DNA of 64,000 nucleotides from Streptomyces griseocarneus (GCF_014655595.1 NZ_BNBL01000009.1:1-64000), one strand, 5' to 3'; counted from the stretch's first letter, positions 49,336-58,239 are shown. Notes: a model not told the origin generated them from the letters alone. A program made the numbers and translations.

Positions 49336-50589
49336 ATGGAAAACATCACGCTTCTCATCGGGATCGTGATCGTCACGGCCTTGGTGTTCGACTTTACGAA
49401 CGGCTTCCACGACACGGCCAACGCCATGGCCACCACCATTTCCACCGGGGCGCTCAAGCCCAAGGTGGCAGTGGCCATGTCGGCCGTGCTCAACCTCGTC
49501 GGCGCGTTCCTGTCCGTGGAGGTCGCCAAGACGATCTCCGGCGGGATCATCGACGAGACGGCCGGCATCAGGCCAGAGGTGATCTTCGCCGGACTCGTCG
49601 GCGCGATCGTCTGGAACCTGCTGACCTGGCTCGCGGGCCTCCCCTCCAGCTCCTCGCACGCCCTCTTCGGCGGCCTGATCGGTGCCACGGTCGTCGCCGT
49701 CGGCTTCGACGCGGTCAACACCGACAAGGTCGTGATGAAGGTCCTCATCCCGGCCGTCGCCGCGCCGCTGGTGGCCGGCATCGCCGCCTGGTGCGCGACC
49801 CGGCTCACCTACCGCCTGGCCCGGGGCCGCGACGAGCAGGAGACCGCCAAGGGCTACCGCGCCGGGCAGATCGCCTCGGCCGCCCTGGTCTCCCTCGCCC
49901 ACGGCACCAACGACGCCCAGAAGACCATGGGTGTGATCACCCTCGCGCTGGTCGCCGGCGGCGTCGTCGCCCCGCACTCCGACCCGCCCATGTGGGTCAT
50001 CGTCTCCGCGGGCCTGGCCATCGCGCTCGGTACGTACCTCGGCGGCTGGCGCATCATCCAGACGCTCGGCAAGGGCCTGACGGACATCAAGCCGGCCCAG
50101 GGCTTCGCCGCCCAGACCGGCGCCGCCACCGTCATCCTCGCCTCCTCGCACATCGGCTTCGCGCTCTCCACCACCCAGGTCTGCTCCGGCTCGATCATGG
50201 GCGCCGGCCTCGGCCGCAAGGGCGGCGTGGTGCGCTGGTCGACCGCCGGCCGCATGGTCATGGCCTGGGGCCTGACCCTGCCCGCCGCGGGCCTGGTCGC
50301 CGGTGGCGCGGCCCTCCTCGCCGACCAGGGCGACTGGGGCGTGGCCGCGGTCGCCGTCCTCGGCCTCGGCGTGTCCGGCGCGATCTGGCTGGCCTCGCGC
50401 CGCAAGCCGGTGACGCACGACAACGTCAACGACCTCAACCAGCCGCAGGGCGTGGACGCCGAGCCCCTCGAGCCCGCCGGCGTCATCACCGCCGCCCTCC
50501 AGGCCGTCGCCCCGCCGCCGGCCGGCAACCTGGCCGCCGCCCCGGCGGCCAGCTCCTCCGCCGCCCCCGCCGCCGCGGCGACGAGCTAA
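49336..50589 (+). CDS. pit: Inorganic phosphate transporter, Pit family
   Basis: A 417-residue low-affinity phosphate transporter of the PiT family. Both inverted-repeat signatures are present: FDFTNGFHDTANAMATTIST near the N-terminus and LAHGTNDAQKTMGVITLALV in the second half. About ten membrane helices are visible, and the tail is an Ala/Pro-rich extension of roughly 45 residues. By context it corresponds to pitH2 of S. coelicolor. A PHO box upstream predicts induction under phosphate starvation. An 80-residue membrane protein gene follows 18 bases later. Confidence 0.93.
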   Translation: MENITLLIGIVIVTALVFDFTNGFHDTANAMATTISTGALKPKVAVAMSAVLNLVGAFLSVEVAKTISGGIIDETAGIRPEVIFAGLVGAIVWNLLTWLAGLPSSSSHALFGGLIGATVVAVGFDAVNTDKVVMKVLIPAVAAPLVAGIAAWCATRLTYRLARGRDEQETAKGYRAGQIASAALVSLAHGTNDAQKTMGVITLALVAGGVVAPHSDPPMWVIVSAGLAIALGTYLGGWRIIQTLGKGLTDIKPAQGFAAQTGAATVILASSHIGFALSTTQVCSGSIMGAGLGRKGGVVRWSTAGRMVMAWGLTLPAAGLVAGGAALLADQGDWGVAAVAVLGLGVSGAIWLASRRKPVTHDNVNDLNQPQGVDAEPLEPAGVITAALQAVAPPPAGNLAAAPAASSSAAPAAAATS

Positions 50590-50607
50590 GGAACCAAGGA
50601 ACCCGTC

Positions 50608-50850
50608 ATGCAGATCAACTGGGAAGCCCTCGGCCAGGTCTTCGGCGTCAGCCTCGTCGTGACCGTCGCGCTCGTCGGCGTCTTCACCCTCGGCATCGTC
50701 GGCACCGCGCCCCGCAAGCCCCAGGAGCAGCCGGACGGCACCGTCGCCGCGCCCGCCGCCCCCAACGCGCTGATGCGCACCGGCGCGTACGCCTGCTTCG
50801 CGCTGTGCGCGGCGGCCGTCGGATACGGCATCTTCCTCATCGTCTCCTAA
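50608..50850 (+). CDS. Small membrane protein co-transcribed with pit
   Basis: An 80-residue protein with two membrane helices (about 9-32 and 56-78) joined by a short polar loop TAPRKPQEQPDGTVAAP. It has no known family motif. The AAGGAA site and the 18-base gap from pit indicate the same operon, so it is a likely accessory of phosphate transport, by inference only. The operon ends in a long hairpin. Confidence 0.8.
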   Translation: MQINWEALGQVFGVSLVVTVALVGVFTLGIVGTAPRKPQEQPDGTVAAPAAPNALMRTGAYACFALCAAAVGYGIFLIVS

Positions 50851-50900
50851 GGCCCCTCCGGGCGCTCCCGGGCGCCCGGAGCACCTCCGCATACACCTCC

Positions 50901-50958
50901 CACGGCCCGGGAAGGCCGCAGGTCAGCTGTGAGTTGACTGCCCTTCCCGGGCCGTGGT
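50901..50958 (+). terminator. Terminator of the pit operon
   Basis: A perfect 16-bp stem (50901-50916 with 50943-50958) closes a 26-base loop that has further internal pairing. It lies 50 bases after the stop of the small membrane protein gene and directly precedes the cobalamin riboswitch. Confidence 0.75.
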
Positions 50959-50959
50959 G

Positions 50960-51150
50960 GACTTCCCCGAGCCAAACGGCGACAGCAGAGGAAGCCGGTG
51001 CGAATCCGGCGCGGTCCCGCCACTGTCACCGGGGAGCGTCCTCCACCGAGGGCCACGGCCCGCCCCGCGGGCTGGAAGGCCGGAGCGACGCCGATCCGGG
51101 AGCCAGGAGACTCTGGTCGCCGGTCACGTCGAGCCAGGGCGCGGACCCTG
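50960..51150 (+). ncRNA. Cobalamin (AdoCbl) riboswitch
   Basis: Two conserved blocks identify it: GAAGCCGGTGCGAATCCGGC followed by CGGTCCCGCCACTGT (50992-51027), and the B12 box GAGCCAGGAGACTCTGG (51101-51117). Flanking pairing elements complete a roughly 190-base aptamer. It controls the downstream cob operon, which begins at 51241; high cobalamin should lower expression. The expression platform probably involves the short ORF and ribosome site at 51150-51171. Exact ends are approximate. Confidence 0.93.
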
Positions 51151-51168
51151 AGTGAGGACACATCGCCA

Positions 51169-51237
51169 TGCCCGGCCGCCGTCGCATACCGCCCGCCCCC
51201 TCCCGCACCTTCCTCCGAGGCACGACGGCGGCCTGAG
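51169..51237 (+). CDS. 22-codon leader ORF between riboswitch and cobD
   Basis: ATG at 51169 with TGAGGA about ten bases upstream opens a 22-codon ORF (MPGRRRIPPAPSRTFLRGTTAA) that stops three bases before the cobD ATG at 51241. It could couple ribosome entry at the riboswitch-controlled site to cobD translation. There is no homology I can name, and coding is uncertain. Confidence 0.35.
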
Positions 51238-51240
51238 CCG

Positions 51241-52200
51241 ATGCGTGCCGATCACCTCGGTTTCGCGTGCGGTGCCGCGCTCGGCTTCGCCGGCGACCTC
51301 CTCCTCGGCGACCCCCGCCGCGGCCACCCCGTGGCCGCCTTCGGGCGCGCCGCGCACGCCGTAGAGCAGCGCCTGTGGCGCGACCACCGCGGCACCGGCG
51401 CCCTGCACACCCTGCTGTGCGCGGGCGGCGCCGTCGCCGGCGCCGGGCTGCTGGCCCGTACCGCCCGCCCCTCCCGTACCGCCCGCGTCGCCCTGACCGC
51501 CGCCGCCACCTGGGCCGTGCTCGGCGGCACCTCGCTGGGCCGCGAGGCGCGCGCCGTCGGCGGGGCGCTCGCCGCCGGCGATCTGGCGGCCGCCCGCGAG
51601 CGGCTGCCGCACCTGTGCGGCCGCGATCCGCAGGCGCTGGACGAGCAACAGATCGCGCGCGCGGTCGTGGAATCCGTCGCCGAGAACACCTCCGACGCCG
51701 TCGTGGGCGCGCTGGTGTGGGGAGCGCTCGGCGGCGTGCCGGGGCTGGTGGGCTTCCGGGCCGTGAACACCCTCGACGCCATGGTCGGCCACAAGTCCCC
51801 GCGCTACCGCCGGTTCGGCTGGGCCTCCGCCCGCCTCGACGACGTCGCCGGCTGGCCCGGCGCCCGGCTCACCGCCGCCCTCACCGTCCTCGCGGGCCCC
51901 GACCCACGCGGCGCCCTGCGCGTCGCCCGACGCGACGCCTCCCGCCACCCCAGCCCCAACGCCGGCCCGGTCGAGGCCGCCTTCGCCGGGGCGCTCGGGG
52001 TGCGGCTGGGCGGCACCCTCGCCTACGCGGGCCGCGTCGAGCACCGCCCCGTACTGGGCGCGGAGAACCGGCCGGTCGAGGTGGCGGACATCGAACGCGC
52101 GGTGCGGCTCTCGCGCCGGGTCTCGGTCCTGGCCCTGGGAACGGCCCTGCTGACAAGGACGGTCGTGGCGACCGTGACGAGGAGGAAGCGTTGTCGGTGA
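51241..52200 (+). CDS. cobD: Adenosylcobinamide-phosphate synthase CobD/CbiB
   Basis: A 319-residue membrane enzyme that attaches the aminopropanol (or its phosphate) to adenosylcobyric acid in B12 synthesis. Family blocks: GFAGDLLLGDPRRGHPVAAFGR at the start, VVESVAENTSDAVVGALVWGAL and GHKSPRYRRFGWASARLDDV in the middle, and several hydrophobic helices. It is the first large gene behind the cobalamin riboswitch and overlaps cobQ at its end. The ATG at 51241 fits the family start. Confidence 0.93.
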   Translation: MRADHLGFACGAALGFAGDLLLGDPRRGHPVAAFGRAAHAVEQRLWRDHRGTGALHTLLCAGGAVAGAGLLARTARPSRTARVALTAAATWAVLGGTSLGREARAVGGALAAGDLAAARERLPHLCGRDPQALDEQQIARAVVESVAENTSDAVVGALVWGALGGVPGLVGFRAVNTLDAMVGHKSPRYRRFGWASARLDDVAGWPGARLTAALTVLAGPDPRGALRVARRDASRHPSPNAGPVEAAFAGALGVRLGGTLAYAGRVEHRPVLGAENRPVEVADIERAVRLSRRVSVLALGTALLTRTVVATVTRRKRCR

Positions 52201-53717
52201 CAGCTGGGAGGGGCGGGGGCCTGCTGGTGGCCGGCACGACCTCCGACGCGGGCAAGAGCGTGGTGACCGCCGGGATCTGCCGCTGGCTGGTCCGCAAGGG
52301 CGTCAAGGTCGCGCCGTTCAAGGCGCAGAACATGTCGCTCAACTCGTACGTCACGCGCGAGGGCGCGGAGATAGGGCGCGCGCAGGCCATGCAGGCCGCG
52401 GCCGCGCGCGTCGAGCCCAGCGCGCTCATGAACCCGGTGCTGCTCAAGCCCGGCGGCGACCGCAGCAGCCAGGTCGTCCTGATGGGCAAGCCCGTGGGCG
52501 AGCTCAGCGCGCGCGGCTACCACGCGGGCCGCCAGGAGCAGCTGTTCGGCACGGTGACGGAGTGCCTCGAGGAGCTGCGGCGTACGCACGACGCGGTCAT
52601 CTGCGAGGGCGCCGGCAGCCCGGCGGAGATCAACCTGCGGCGCAGCGACATCGTCAACATGGGCATCGCGCGGGCGGGCCGGCTGCCCGTGGTCGTCGTC
52701 GGCGACATCGACCGGGGCGGCGTCTTCGCCTCCTTCTTCGGCACCACGGCGCTGCTCTCGCGCGAGGACCAGGAGCTGATAGCGGGCTACATCGTCAACA
52801 AGTTCCGGGGCGACGTGACCCTGCTGGAGCCCGGCCTGGACATGCTGCGCGACCTGACGGGCCGGCGGACGTTCGGCGTGCTGCCCTTCGCCCACGGCCT
52901 GGGCATCGACGAGGAGGACGGCCTGCGCGTGTCGCTGCGCGGCGCCGTACGGGAGTCGGTGGTGGCCCCGCCGCACGGCGCCGACGTGCTGCGGGTGGCG
53001 GTGTGCGCCGTCCCGCTGATGTCCAACTTCACGGACGTGGACGCACTGGCGGCCGAACCCGGCGTCGTGGTGCGCTTCGTGGACCGGCCCGAGGAGCTCG
53101 CCGACGCCGACCTGGTGGTCGTGCCGGGCACGCGCGGCACGGTCCGCGCGCTGGCGTGGCTGCGCGAGCGCGGGCTCGCCGACGCGCTCGCGCGGCGCGC
53201 AGCGGAGGGCCGCCCGGTCCTCGGCGTCTGCGGCGGCTTCCAGCTGCTGGGCGAGCGGATCGAGGACGAGGTGGAGTCCCGGGCCGGCGTCGTCGAGGGC
53301 CTCGGGCTGCTGCCGGTGCGGGTGCGGTTCGCGGCGGAGAAGACCCTGGCAAGGCCGGTGGGCACCGCCCTGGGCGAGCGGGTGGAGGGCTACGAGATCC
53401 ACCACGGCGTCGCGGACGTCATGGGCGGCGACGAGCCGTTCCTCGACGGCTGCCGGGTCGGCGCCGTCTGGGGCACGCACTGGCACGGCTCGCTGGAGAG
53501 CGACGGCTTCCGCCGGGCGTTCCTGCGGCGGGTGGCGAAGGCGGCCGGACGGGCCTTCGTCCCGGCCCCGGACACGTCGTTCGCGGCCCTGCGCGAGGAA
53601 CAGCTCGACCGGCTGGGAGACCTGATCGAGGAACACGCGGACACGGATGCGCTGCTGCGGCTCATCGAAAACGGGGTGCCGAGCGGTTACCCGTTCATAC
53701 CGCCGGGGGCCCCATGA
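52191..53717 (+). CDS. cobQ: Cobyric acid synthase CobQ/CbiP
   Basis: A 508-residue glutamine-dependent amidotransferase that amidates four side chains of adenosylcobyrinic diamide to give cobyric acid. The N-terminal synthetase domain has GTTSDAGKSVVTAGICRWLV and KAQNMSLNSYVT. The class I glutaminase domain has its nucleophile Cys in LGVCGGFQLLGE and a His in WGTHWHGSLE. TTG at 52191 is preferred, with AGGAGG five bases upstream; GTG at 52197 overlaps the cobD stop (GTGA) and is the alternative. Its stop overlaps a mini-ORF at 53714. Confidence 0.94.
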   Translation: MSVTAGRGGGLLVAGTTSDAGKSVVTAGICRWLVRKGVKVAPFKAQNMSLNSYVTREGAEIGRAQAMQAAAARVEPSALMNPVLLKPGGDRSSQVVLMGKPVGELSARGYHAGRQEQLFGTVTECLEELRRTHDAVICEGAGSPAEINLRRSDIVNMGIARAGRLPVVVVGDIDRGGVFASFFGTTALLSREDQELIAGYIVNKFRGDVTLLEPGLDMLRDLTGRRTFGVLPFAHGLGIDEEDGLRVSLRGAVRESVVAPPHGADVLRVAVCAVPLMSNFTDVDALAAEPGVVVRFVDRPEELADADLVVVPGTRGTVRALAWLRERGLADALARRAAEGRPVLGVCGGFQLLGERIEDEVESRAGVVEGLGLLPVRVRFAAEKTLARPVGTALGERVEGYEIHHGVADVMGGDEPFLDGCRVGAVWGTHWHGSLESDGFRRAFLRRVAKAAGRAFVPAPDTSFAALREEQLDRLGDLIEEHADTDALLRLIENGVPSGYPFIPPGAP

Positions 53718-53773
53718 GCCTCCCCGGCCATATCGCGACCCGAATGCCACTCGAAGGAGCGACCACCCCATGA
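53714..53773 (+). CDS. 19-codon coupling mini-ORF between cobQ and the chelatase gene
   Basis: ATG at 53714 overlaps the cobQ stop (ATGA), and its own TGA at 53771 overlaps the ATG of the chelatase gene (ATGA). The predicted peptide is MSLPGHIATRMPLEGATTP. It could carry terminating ribosomes from cobQ to the next gene, or be a remnant of a lost gene. The chelatase gene has its own AAGGAG, so the mini-ORF is not required for its translation. Confidence 0.35.
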   Translation: MSLPGHIATRMPLEGATTP

Positions 53774-55857
53774 GCACCCCCTATCCCTTCGCCGCGATCG
53801 TCGGCATGGACAGTCTGAGGCTGGCACTGCTGCTGAACGCCGTCTCGCCCGCCGTGGGCGGTGTGCTCGTACGGGGTGAGAAGGGAACGGCAAAGACGAC
53901 GACAGTCAGGGCCCTGTCCACGCTGCTGCCTCAGGTCGAGACGGTCGGCGGCTGCCGGTTCTCCTGCGACCCCGCGGCCCCCGACCCCGCCTGCCCGGAC
54001 GGGCCGCACGAGGGCGGTGCTTCCGAGGTCCGTCCCGCCCGCATGGTCGAGCTGCCGGTCGGCGCCTCCGAGGACCGCCTCGTCGGCTCGCTCGACATCG
54101 AGCGGGCGCTGTCCGAAGGCGTGAAGGCGTTCGAGCCGGGCCTGCTGGCCGCCGCGCACCGAGGCGTGCTCTACGTCGACGAGGTGAATTTGCTGGGCGA
54201 CCACCTCGTGGACGCCCTCCTCGACGCGGCGGCGACCGGAGCCTCCTACGTCGAACGCGAAGGCGTCTCCGTCCGTCACGCGTCCCGCTTCCTCCTCGTC
54301 GGCACCATGAACCCCGAAGAGGGCGAGCTGCGCCCACAGCTCCTGGACCGCTTCGGGCTGACCGTCGAGGTCGCGGCCTCCCGCGAGACCGACGAGCGCG
54401 TCGAGGTCGTCCGCCGGCGTCTGGCCTACGACGAGGACCCGGCGGCGTTCGCCGCCAAGTGGGCCGCCGAGGAGGAGGCCCTGCGCGAGCGCATCGCCGC
54501 CGCGCGGGCGCTGCTGCCGGGCGTACGGCTCGGTGACGGCGCGCTGCGCCGGATCGCGGCCGTGTGCGCCGGGTTCGAGGTGGACGGCATGCGCGCCGAC
54601 ATCGTCACCGCGCGCACCGCGAGCGCGCTGGCCGCGTGGGCGGGGCGTACGGACGTGACGACGGCGGACGTACGGCAGGCGGCGCTGCTGTCGCTGCCGC
54701 ACCGGCGGCGGCGCAATCCCTTCGACGCCCCGGGCCTGGACGAGGACAGGCTGGACGAGATCCTGCGGCAGTTCGAGGACGACGAACCCGAGCCGGAGCC
54801 CGACCCGGACCCGGAGCCCGAGGGCCCGGACGACAGCGGTCCCGAGGGCCCCGACGGCGGCGGGAAGCAGCCCCCGCAGGACGGTCCGGGCCCCGACGGC
54901 ACCCCCGACGTGCCGCAGCAGCGGCAGGACTCCGACGCGCCCGCCCCCCAGCAGGAGAGCGCGAGCGCGCCCGAGGGCACTCCCGCGACCGGTACCGGCG
55001 GTGAGGCCCCCGAGGCCGCCGCCGTCGCCGCGGCCGACCCCTTCCGGACCCGCAGGTTCGACGTCCCGGGGCTGGGTGAGGGCGCCGACGGGCGCCGCTC
55101 GCGCGCCCTGACCGCGCACGGGCGCACCACGGGGGCGCGCCGTCCCCGCGGTGGCACCCTCGGCAAGCTGCACCTCGCGGCGACCGTGCAGGCCGCTGCC
55201 CCGCACCAGCGGGCGCGCGGGCGCAGCGGGCCGGGACTGGTGGTCCGGCGTGACGATCTGCGCGAGGCGGTGCGCGAGGGGCGCGAGGGCAATCTGGTGC
55301 TGTTCGTGGTCGACGCCTCCGGTTCCATGGCGGCGCGCAAGCGGATGGGCGCCGTCAAGGGCGCGGTGCTGTCGCTGCTGATGGACGCGTACCAGCGCCG
55401 GGACAAGATCGGCATGATCACCTTCCGGGGTGCCGGCGCGGAGGTGGCGCTGCCGCCGACGTCGTCGGTGGAGGCGGGCGCGGCGCGGCTGGAGAAGCTG
55501 CCGACCGGTGGTCGTACGCCGCTGGCCGCGGGGTTGCTGCGGGCGCACGACGTGTTGCGCGTGGAGCGGATGCGCGACCCGTCGCGCCGCCCGCTGCTGG
55601 TGGTGGTGACGGACGGCCGGGCCACGGGTGGTCCCGAGCCGCTGGCGCGGGCCGCGCGGGCGGCGGGGCTGCTGGCCGGCGAGGGCACGGCGTCGGTCGT
55701 CGTGGACTGCGAGGCGGGGCCGGTGCGGCTGGGGCTCGCGGGTGAGCTGGGCCGGGCGCTGGGCGGGCCGGTCGTGACACTCGACGAATTGCGCGCGGAC
55801 AACGTCTCCGCGCTGGTACGTACCGTACGGAACACCGACACCAGGAGGGCCGCGTAA
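53770..55857 (+). CDS. Magnesium-chelatase-like ATPase/VWA protein (ChlI-ChlD fusion) of cobaltochelatase
   Basis: A 695-residue protein with an N-terminal AAA+ ChlI-type ATPase (about 5-330; GEKGTAKTTTVRALS as Walker A and HRGVLYVDEVNLL as Walker B). An acidic Pro/Glu-rich linker follows (about 335-420). A C-terminal VWA domain has the MIDAS motif FVVDASGSMAARKR at about 515. It is the subunit that drives metal insertion into corrin or porphyrin rings together with a large subunit. The partner CobN is not encoded in this window. Position in the cob operon indicates cobalt insertion. It ends one base inside cobO (TAATG). Confidence 0.9.
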   Translation: MSTPYPFAAIVGMDSLRLALLLNAVSPAVGGVLVRGEKGTAKTTTVRALSTLLPQVETVGGCRFSCDPAAPDPACPDGPHEGGASEVRPARMVELPVGASEDRLVGSLDIERALSEGVKAFEPGLLAAAHRGVLYVDEVNLLGDHLVDALLDAAATGASYVEREGVSVRHASRFLLVGTMNPEEGELRPQLLDRFGLTVEVAASRETDERVEVVRRRLAYDEDPAAFAAKWAAEEEALRERIAAARALLPGVRLGDGALRRIAAVCAGFEVDGMRADIVTARTASALAAWAGRTDVTTADVRQAALLSLPHRRRRNPFDAPGLDEDRLDEILRQFEDDEPEPEPDPDPEPEGPDDSGPEGPDGGGKQPPQDGPGPDGTPDVPQQRQDSDAPAPQQESASAPEGTPATGTGGEAPEAAAVAAADPFRTRRFDVPGLGEGADGRRSRALTAHGRTTGARRPRGGTLGKLHLAATVQAAAPHQRARGRSGPGLVVRRDDLREAVREGREGNLVLFVVDASGSMAARKRMGAVKGAVLSLLMDAYQRRDKIGMITFRGAGAEVALPPTSSVEAGAARLEKLPTGGRTPLAAGLLRAHDVLRVERMRDPSRRPLLVVVTDGRATGGPEPLARAARAAGLLAGEGTASVVVDCEAGPVRLGLAGELGRALGGPVVTLDELRADNVSALVRTVRNTDTRRAA

Positions 55858-56465
55858 TGCCCAAGGGACAGCCGACCGTCGTACCGGACGACGGGCTCAC
55901 CACGCGCCAGCGCCGCAACCGGCCGCTGGTCTTCGTCCACACCGGCATCGGCAAGGGCAAGTCGACGGCCGCCTTCGGCCTGGCGCTGCGGGCCTGGAAC
56001 CAGGGCTGGCCGATCGGGGTGTTCCAGTTCGTGAAGTCCGCGAAGTGGAAGGTCGGCGAGGAGAACGCGCTGCGCGTCCTCGGCGCCTCGGGCGAGGGCG
56101 GCACGGTGGACTGGCACAAGATGGGCGAGGGCTGGTCCTGGATCCAGCGGGACGCCAAAGAGGGCGAGCCGAGCAACGAGGAGAAGGCGCGCGAGGGCTG
56201 GGAGCAGGTCAAGCGCGACCTGGCGGCGGAGCGGTACAAGCTCTACGTGCTGGACGAGTTCGCCTACCCGATGCACTGGGGCTGGATCGACACGGACGAG
56301 GTGATCGAGGTGCTGCGGGACCGTCCGGGCACCCAGCACGTCGTCATCACCGGCCGCAACGCCCCGGAGAAGCTGGTCGACTTCGCGGACCTGGTGACGG
56401 ACATGTCGAAGGTCAAGCACCCGATGGACACCGGCCAGAAGGGCCAGCGGGGCATCGAGTGGTGA
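55857..56465 (+). CDS. cobO: Cob(I)yrinic acid a,c-diamide adenosyltransferase CobO
   Basis: A 202-residue CobA/CobO-type ATP:corrinoid adenosyltransferase, which forms the cobalt-adenosyl bond. The P-loop HTGIGKGKSTAAFGLALRA lies at about residues 24-42. FQFVKSAKWKVGEENAL and LYVLDEFAYPMHWGWID follow, the last with the Walker B-like acidic residue. It overlaps the preceding stop by one base and ends in a GTGA overlap with cobB, so it is tightly coupled in the operon. Confidence 0.95.
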   Translation: MPKGQPTVVPDDGLTTRQRRNRPLVFVHTGIGKGKSTAAFGLALRAWNQGWPIGVFQFVKSAKWKVGEENALRVLGASGEGGTVDWHKMGEGWSWIQRDAKEGEPSNEEKAREGWEQVKRDLAAERYKLYVLDEFAYPMHWGWIDTDEVIEVLRDRPGTQHVVITGRNAPEKLVDFADLVTDMSKVKHPMDTGQKGQRGIEW

Positions 56466-57865
56466 GTACGCGCATCCCCCGCCTGGTCATCGCCGCGCCG
56501 GCGTCCGGCAGCGGCAAGACCACGGTGGCCACCGGCCTGATGCGGGCCTTCGCGGATGCGGGGCTCGCGGTGTCCCCGCACAAGGTCGGCCCGGACTACA
56601 TCGATCCCGGCTACCACTCCCTCGCGACGGGCCGGCCCGGCCGCAACCTGGACGCGTTCATGTGCGGCCCGGAGCGGATCGCCCCGCTGTTCCTGCACGG
56701 GGCCGCGGGCTGTGACCTCGCCGTCGTCGAGGGCGTGATGGGTCTGTACGACGGGGCGGCCGGGCAGGGCGAGCTGGCGTCGACGGCGCACGTGGCGAAG
56801 CTGCTGCGGGCGCCGGTGGTGCTGGTCGTCGACGCGTCGTCGCAGTCGCGGTCGGTGGCGGCGCTGGTCCACGGCTTCGCCTCCTGGGATCCGGAGGTCC
56901 GGGTGGCGGGCGTGATCCTCAACAAGGTCGGCTCGGACCGTCACGAGGCGCTGCTGCGGGAGGCGTTGGAGGAGTCGGGGGTGCCGGTGCTGGGCGCCGT
57001 GCGGCGGGCGGGGCAGATCCATACGCCGTCCCGTCACTTGGGCCTGGTGCCGGTCGCCGAGCGGGCGGCGGAGGCGGTCGACGCGGTGGCGGCGTTCGCC
57101 GCCAGGGTCCGCGAGGGCTGCGACCTCGAGGCCCTGCTGGCCATGGCCCGCAGCGCCCCGCCCCTGCCGGGCGAGCCGTGGACCCCCGGTTCGTGGGCAG
57201 GCGTTCCGCAGGGCGGAACGGGTGGGCACGAACCGACCACCGGCCCGCAGCCGAACGGCGCCCCCGTCATCGCCGTGGCCGGCGGTGCCGCGTTCACCTT
57301 CTCGTACGCCGAGCACGCCGAACTGCTGCGCGCCGCCGGCGCCGAGGTGGTCACCTTCGACCCCCTCCGCGACGAGGCGCTGCCCCCCGGCACCTCGGGG
57401 CTCGTCATCGGCGGCGGCTTCCCCGAGATGTACGCCCCCGAGCTCTCCGCCAACGAACCGCTGCGCGCCGCCGTCGCCGCCCTCGCCGCGACCGGGGCGC
57501 CGGTCGCCGCCGAGTGCGCCGGGCTGCTGTATCTCGCCCGGTCGCTGGACGGCCGGCCGATGTGCGGCGTTCTGCCGGCGGACGCGCGGATGTCGGAGCG
57601 GCTGACGCTCGGTTATCGCGAGGCCGTGGCGATCGCGGACAATCCGCTGGCCGCGGCGGGCACCCGCGTCCGCGGGCACGAATTCCACCGCACGGTGATC
57701 GAGCCGGCCGCCGGGGACGCCCCGGCGTGGGGGATCACCCACCCCGCGCGCCGGGTGGAGGGCTTCGCGCAGGGCGGTGTGCACGCCTCGTACCTGCACG
57801 TCCACTGGGCGGGAGCCCCCGGCGCGGCGGCCCGGTTCGTGGCCGCGGCGGCGGGTGCGCGGTGA
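56462..57865 (+). CDS. cobB: Cobyrinic acid a,c-diamide synthase CobB/CbiA
   Basis: A 467-residue glutamine-dependent amidotransferase that amidates the a and c side chains of (hydrogeno)byrinic or cobyrinic acid. The N-terminal P-loop is IAAPASGSGKTTVATGLM, followed by GPDYIDPGYHSLATGRPGRN, the family hallmark. A Gly/Pro-rich linker at about 235-265 leads to a class I glutaminase domain with the nucleophile Cys in AECAGLLYLARS. The GTG at 56462 overlaps the cobO stop, and its stop overlaps the next start, both as GTGA. Confidence 0.94.
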   Translation: MSTRIPRLVIAAPASGSGKTTVATGLMRAFADAGLAVSPHKVGPDYIDPGYHSLATGRPGRNLDAFMCGPERIAPLFLHGAAGCDLAVVEGVMGLYDGAAGQGELASTAHVAKLLRAPVVLVVDASSQSRSVAALVHGFASWDPEVRVAGVILNKVGSDRHEALLREALEESGVPVLGAVRRAGQIHTPSRHLGLVPVAERAAEAVDAVAAFAARVREGCDLEALLAMARSAPPLPGEPWTPGSWAGVPQGGTGGHEPTTGPQPNGAPVIAVAGGAAFTFSYAEHAELLRAAGAEVVTFDPLRDEALPPGTSGLVIGGGFPEMYAPELSANEPLRAAVAALAATGAPVAAECAGLLYLARSLDGRPMCGVLPADARMSERLTLGYREAVAIADNPLAAAGTRVRGHEFHRTVIEPAAGDAPAWGITHPARRVEGFAQGGVHASYLHVHWAGAPGAAARFVAAAAGAR

Positions 57866-58239
57866 GCGGCGTGCTCTACGTCGGCGTCGGCGCGTGCCGT
57901 GACGTGGCCGCCGACGAGGTGCTGGACCTCCTGGGACGCGCCCTGGCGGAGGCCGGCGGCGGTACGGTCGCCGCCCTGGCGACCGTGGACGTCCGCTCCG
58001 CCGAGCCGGGGCTGCTGGCGGCGGCCGAGCGCCTCGGCGTGCCGCTGACCGCCTACGCCCCGGGCGTCCTGGCCGCGCAGCCGGTCCCGCATCCTTCCGA
58101 GGCGGCCCGCAGGGTGCTGGGCACGCCCGGTGTGGCGGAGGCGGCCGCGCTGCTGGCGGCGGGCCCGGGGGCGGTCCTGGCCGTGCCGAAGCGGAAGTCC
58201 GCGCACGTCACCGCGGCCGTCGCGCGCCGCCCCGCGTGA
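57862..58239 (+). CDS. CobE/CbiG C-terminal domain-like cobalamin protein
   Basis: A 125-residue protein matching the CobE/CbiG_C fold: LYVGVGACRDVAADEVLDLL at the start (the GxGCR-like motif), LATVDVRSAEPGLLAAAERLG in the middle, and AVPKRKSAHVTAAVARR at the end. The domain occurs alone as CobE in the aerobic pathway or fused in CbiG in the anaerobic pathway. The usual pathway neighbours (precorrin methyltransferases) are absent here. It overlaps cobB by four bases. Confidence 0.85.
   Translation: MSGVLYVGVGACRDVAADEVLDLLGRALAEAGGGTVAALATVDVRSAEPGLLAAAERLGVPLTAYAPGVLAAQPVPHPSEAARRVLGTPGVAEAAALLAAGPGAVLAVPKRKSAHVTAAVARRPA

Noticed and set aside
48222..51155. 977-codon plus-strand ORF
   Set aside because: It runs through antisense, the pit gene in a wrong frame, a terminator and the riboswitch.
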